Positions 60,351 to 64,000 of a DNA stretch of 64,000 nt are shown here, piece by piece (positions within the stretch are counted from its first letter, which is position 1; each line of letters starts with the position of its first letter). A program made the translations under genes and the position numbers. Under the pieces are notes generated by a model, which was given only the letters and a program-made list of their open reading frames with translations, was not told the origin of the DNA and made no database searches. The stretch is from the NCBI RefSeq assembly GCF_014697625.1, contig NZ_JACJSG010000035.1, positions 1-64,000 on the forward strand. The letters run 5' to 3'. The DNA is from Anabaena azotica FACHB-119 (GTDB lineage Bacteria; Cyanobacteriota; Cyanobacteriia; Cyanobacteriales; Nostocaceae).

Positions 60351-61095
60351 GGGGAAAGTAGCGAGGGTGAAAAGAAAGTTTTTTTTGCTTGTAAGCTCCT
60401 CCTCTAATTTACTTTTTAAATGTTCTTTACAAAATCTTTACTAGATTGATATATTTATCGGAGTTTTGATATTCTCAAATATAAATGTATTTGATTAAAT
60501 AAAATATTGGGGTAAACACGCAAATTACTAGCTAATAACTTTAATTTTTCTTCAAATAAACTATGTATTTATTAACTGCATAAGGGGCTGCCAACTCAAA
60601 AAATATACAATCACTTTGGTGAGCAGGGGAAGCAGGGGAAGCTTTCTTGAGCAGGGGAGGAAGAATTTAATCAGCTTTTAAACTTTCACTCATTAAATAA
60701 TTTAATTTCTGGAAGTCCCTAATATAAAATCAATTGATTTATCCGCGTTTATCTGCGTGCATCTGCGTTCAATTATTCTCTGATTAATTTGGTATAACTA
60801 ATAAACTGAATTTCATTACTTAATAAAACATCTTTATCATTGAGTCACTGCTTGTAAATTGAAAAGATGAACAACATCACAAAGGTGAACAGTAATAAAA
60901 ATTACCCTTATCTTTCTTAACAAAACAATAAAATCACCAATTTCACTCCGCATCTGTGCGCCTTTGGGTGAGTAAATTACAACCTCATCCAACCCCAGCC
61001 AACATACTCATCAAAAAGATGGCAGATAGGGAAGTGATAAACTTTTTTTTGTGTTATAAAACTCACAGAAATTTATCTTAGCGGAAGGCTACTTT
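60351..61095. other. Intergenic region between divergent kinase and GTPase genes
   Basis: 745 bp, AT-rich. It holds a short AGCAGGGGA repeat (about 60621-60660) and a TCCGCGTTTATCTGCGTGCA-type dispersed repeat (about 60741-60760). No gene seen on either strand. The promoters of both flanking genes are expected here. Confidence 0.55.
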
Positions 61096-63645
61096 ATGGA
61101 GCCAGAACAACTGGGACGTTTGAAAGAGTACGGCGAACTGATTCTCCAAAAATTAGATATTGTACCTCAATCTCCCTCACAACAAGAAGATTGGGTTCCG
61201 GCTAGCCTGGATGATTGTCTGTTACGTCTGCGGGAAACTGCGGTAAAAACTGTAGAATTGGCTACATCACCCGTAAAAATTGGCGTGATGGGAGAATTTA
61301 GTAGTGGTAAAACTCTCCTGTTGGGTAGTCTTATCGGCTATGCAGATGCTTTACCTATCAGCGAAAACCCTACCACCGGAAACGTTACAGCTATTCACCT
61401 CATCCCCCATCCCGGCTTTACCACCACCCACGTAGGTAATTTTACTGTCGAGTATCTGACGCGGGAAGGGGTGAATGAGTGCTTGCGCTTCATGTTAGGA
61501 GAAGCTAACCGCCGGACGATCGCCGCCGGACTTCCACCCATTCAACCTGCTAAACTGAATTCGGGCAAGGATATTCTGGGTTGGTGTGAAGAAACTTGGA
61601 ATAGTAGTAATAATTTGGAACTGCGTTATATTTTGCGCGAGTTGGTGTTATTTATCCGCGCCTACAGTTCCTACGGTGAAGCCCTCTGTGGTGGACGCTA
61701 TGAAATTGACCCCATAGCCGCCCGTGAAGGTTTACAGTTAGCAGAACAGCCCTTGGCTATTCAATCTTTGCGCTTTGAAGATTTACCTCCCGCCCATATC
61801 CGCTTACCCAGCCCACCGCAAAGTTTACCCACCAAGTTATTACAGAATAGTTTCCCGTTAATTCGCCGCGTTGATATTGAAGTGAAAATTTCTAGGGAAA
61901 TTTGGGATCTTAACGATGGTTGCGAATTTCTGCTGTTAGATTTTCCGGGTTTGGGTGCGGCTAATTCTGGCGCGAGGGATACCTTCTTATCATTGCGGGA
62001 ATTAGCAGAGGTGCAGACAATTTTGGTACTGCTCAATGGTAAATCGCCGGGGAGCGATCGCGCCAATAAAATTTTCACGATGATGCAGCAACAGCGCCCC
62101 GGACAAGACCTGAAGGATTTAATTTTGGTAGGGGTGGGGCGGTTTGATCAGTTACCGTTGGAAAGTGAAGGCGGGGAACGACTACTTGACCAATTAATTG
62201 ATGAGAGTCAAACGCCCTATTTAACAGCCGATAGGGTTTTACAGCAACTCAAGGTATTACAAACCACCATCGACGGCGCGAGTGCATTCACCACTAACAA
62301 AGACCGCATCGTTTTATTATCGCCCCTGTTGGGACTGGCGGAATTAGCCAAGCGTTCGAGTAGTATCAAAGCCGGTTCCCCTGAGTTTTTAGCTAACTTG
62401 GACTATCCTCACTATTTGGAAAGGTCAAAGCAGTTGCAGGAAAAATGGGGACAGTTGAGCGATCGCCTGTTAGAATTAGATCCACGCAGCCATTTGAGTC
62501 GGAAATTAGGTTACTTTGCACAAGACGGGGGTATCGCCAAGCTGCGGGAATTGATTCAAAATCACGTCGCTACCCACGGACTGAAGCAACTTTGTGCAGA
62601 TACTAGCCGCGCCGCCGATAATTTACGCCAACAACAGGATAATCTTAAAACTATCATCGCCGAAATCCATGACCAAGGCATACCTACGGGGGATAGTCCT
62701 GCTTTAATTGATTTGCGTCAGGCGTTGGAAAATTTAGATAAAGCTTATCGCAATTTTCAGAAAGATTTAGGAAAAGAACCACTCAAAGATAGACGGGGAA
62801 CTGTAGTTAGTGATGTGGTGAAAGATGAGTTAACTTTTAGAGTTTTGAGTTGGAACCAATGGACTTTGTTATTTAACAAAGCCAATAATGGCACTATCAC
62901 AATTACAGAATCAAAAGGTGCAGCCGGCAAGTTATTTGACCGGGGAAATAGAACTAATACTAGTATACCAACTAAGAGTGATGACTTTTATCCAGCCTTT
63001 GAAAAAACTGTCAAAGAAGTAGAGGAATTTGCTCGCGATCGCATCCGGCAAGCGGTGGTAGACTTACTAAGTAAATTATCCGCGCAAATTGCCCCAGCCA
63101 AAGAGCGTTTGCAAGCAATTCTCAACCCAGAACTAGAAACAGATATTGAAACAAAATTTGGGGCGGAAGAAGCTGATTTATTTTATAAATTGTTATTAGG
63201 ATGTGACCCTACCCAATGGCAAGCGGCGATAATTGAGGAAATTAATCATCAAGAAAAATTCCTCACCCCAGAAGTGATGTTTCCCCTGGCGCGTCAGAAT
63301 GAAAAACATCATATTGGTCAAATCTTTGACTGGTCGCCGGAGAAAGCCCAAGCCATATCTAAATCTAGTAATCATCAAATGTTTGTTTTGCGACTGCGTG
63401 ATGAAATCACCGCTAGTGCCAGCTTACATTTAGTGCAATATGTTAGTGAAGTTAATCAAAGAGTCAATAATGAATTAGAAGGAATTCTCGACCAAATTAT
63501 CCCCACCTTACAAAACATCTCCAAAAAAGATGCCCTACTCAGGTTTATTGCTGCTAGCGATAGTCAATCTCAAGGTGAAGTGCCTACTTGGTTACAGAAT
63601 CTCTCAGAAATTGCCGATTTAGCAGTCGATTTCAGTAATGAGTAA
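61096..63645 (+). CDS. Dynamin-like GTPase
   Basis: 849 residues. G1 is GEFSSGKTLLLGSL (about 68-81), switch I includes NPTTGNVTAI, G3 is LLDFPGLG (about 292-299), and a GVGRFDQL sits where G4 is expected. Long helical stalk regions follow (about 430-560 and 640-849). The lack of a clear membrane segment distinguishes it from mitofusin-type bacterial dynamins; it may act on membranes from the cytosol. It begins a probable operon with the gene starting at 63689. Confidence 0.82.
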   Translation: MEPEQLGRLKEYGELILQKLDIVPQSPSQQEDWVPASLDDCLLRLRETAVKTVELATSPVKIGVMGEFSSGKTLLLGSLIGYADALPISENPTTGNVTAIHLIPHPGFTTTHVGNFTVEYLTREGVNECLRFMLGEANRRTIAAGLPPIQPAKLNSGKDILGWCEETWNSSNNLELRYILRELVLFIRAYSSYGEALCGGRYEIDPIAAREGLQLAEQPLAIQSLRFEDLPPAHIRLPSPPQSLPTKLLQNSFPLIRRVDIEVKISREIWDLNDGCEFLLLDFPGLGAANSGARDTFLSLRELAEVQTILVLLNGKSPGSDRANKIFTMMQQQRPGQDLKDLILVGVGRFDQLPLESEGGERLLDQLIDESQTPYLTADRVLQQLKVLQTTIDGASAFTTNKDRIVLLSPLLGLAELAKRSSSIKAGSPEFLANLDYPHYLERSKQLQEKWGQLSDRLLELDPRSHLSRKLGYFAQDGGIAKLRELIQNHVATHGLKQLCADTSRAADNLRQQQDNLKTIIAEIHDQGIPTGDSPALIDLRQALENLDKAYRNFQKDLGKEPLKDRRGTVVSDVVKDELTFRVLSWNQWTLLFNKANNGTITITESKGAAGKLFDRGNRTNTSIPTKSDDFYPAFEKTVKEVEEFARDRIRQAVVDLLSKLSAQIAPAKERLQAILNPELETDIETKFGAEEADLFYKLLLGCDPTQWQAAIIEEINHQEKFLTPEVMFPLARQNEKHHIGQIFDWSPEKAQAISKSSNHQMFVLRLRDEITASASLHLVQYVSEVNQRVNNELEGILDQIIPTLQNISKKDALLRFIAASDSQSQGEVPTWLQNLSEIADLAVDFSNE

Positions 63646-63688
63646 TTAGTAGCCACCACTAATTACGACTGCATAGGGAACGGATAAA

Positions 63689-64000
63689 ATGCCTGTAAAA
63701 ATTCAGCTTGCACCACGCTTTCAGATGCGGGTTAATGAGAAAAAATACTTGGAACTTCCCAGTATTCAATTAATTGGTACTGGGAATAACGTTCCCCATA
63801 TTTCGCGCATAACCTGCGCTGTAAAAGGCACATCAAGCGAATTGGCAGCAAAGATAGAAAAATCCTATAGACAATTTGATTCAGCAACACCAAAAATTTC
63901 CCAAATTGGGCAATTAGAACAGTATCCTTGTAAAATAGAGCAACCTTTAACACAAGCTATCAACTGTAATTTACAGGTAATTGTTGAGTATTTCGATTCC
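63689..64000 (+). CDS. Partial gene after the dynamin-like GTPase (runs off window)
   Basis: 104 codons open to the window end, starting MPVKIQLAPRFQMRVNEKKY at the ATG 44 bp after the GTPase stop. Beta-rich so far, no motif recognised. The short spacing suggests co-expression with the GTPase. Confidence 0.7.
   Translation, partial: MPVKIQLAPRFQMRVNEKKYLELPSIQLIGTGNNVPHISRITCAVKGTSSELAAKIEKSYRQFDSATPKISQIGQLEQYPCKIEQPLTQAINCNLQVIVEYFDS

Overview
The window reads as chromosome of a filamentous, heterocyst-type cyanobacterium of the Nostoc/Anabaena group. The grounds are frequent HIP1 octamers (GCGATCGC), abundant short tandem heptanucleotide repeats between genes, MITE-like elements with AGGACTTACGCAA ends, a XisH/XisI pair, a cyanobacterial triple Pho box and many multi-GAF sensor proteins. 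The genus is an inference from these signatures; no database was searched.

Left arm (1-31.5 kb). The window opens in a broken TnpB transposase end with its hairpin. A multi-GAF protein with a degenerate kinase domain, pyrD and a membrane-anchored putative DNA-binding protein follow. A minus-strand cluster (RND permease, hpnA, hpnH, DUF2237 protein) points to hopanoid side-chain synthesis and export. Then come a YebC-type regulator, a PilB-like protein without the ATPase core, a Crp/Fnr regulator and an M61 peptidase. The phosphate uptake operon (pstS-pstC-pstA-pstB) runs on the minus strand from a clear triple Pho box, with a divergent pstB paralogue downstream lying between two near-identical MITEs. 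A heme-oxygenase-like protein, a methyltransferase, a GH10-like hydrolase, a membrane protein and a GAF sensor that has lost its phospho-accepting histidine lead up to a tRNA-Lys(CTT) gene.

Integrated element (31577-46207, 14.6 kb). A 90-bp perfect direct repeat begins in the tRNA-Lys anticodon loop and recurs after a tyrosine recombinase gene, defining attL and attR. Inside are an RHH regulator at the left end, a 6-kb minus-strand operon of about ten small or beta-rich proteins (one with a phage tail-fibre motif, one excisionase-like), a large DnaB-N/RepA-type helicase whose gene carries a dense cluster of TGATCA palindromes and a 40-bp inverted repeat, a coiled-coil protein, a frameshifted RHH repressor facing an operator array, a rightward set of small unknown genes and the integrase. 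I see no capsid, portal, terminase or conjugation gene. It looks like an integrative replicon or phage satellite carrying its own replication module and a fibre-like cargo operon, and it is the best candidate for an undescribed system here.

Right arm (46.2-64 kb). This is ordinary chromosome: xisH-xisI, cbiET (cobalamin), a KefB-type antiporter, ychF, gshA (glutathione), tyrA, a pentapeptide-repeat protein, a DUF1517-type protein, a lipoprotein-like protein, an intact PAS-PAS-GAF histidine kinase and a dynamin-like GTPase followed by a gene cut by the window end. Tandem repeats lie at the edges of many genes, and in several cases supply the C-terminal codons and stop.
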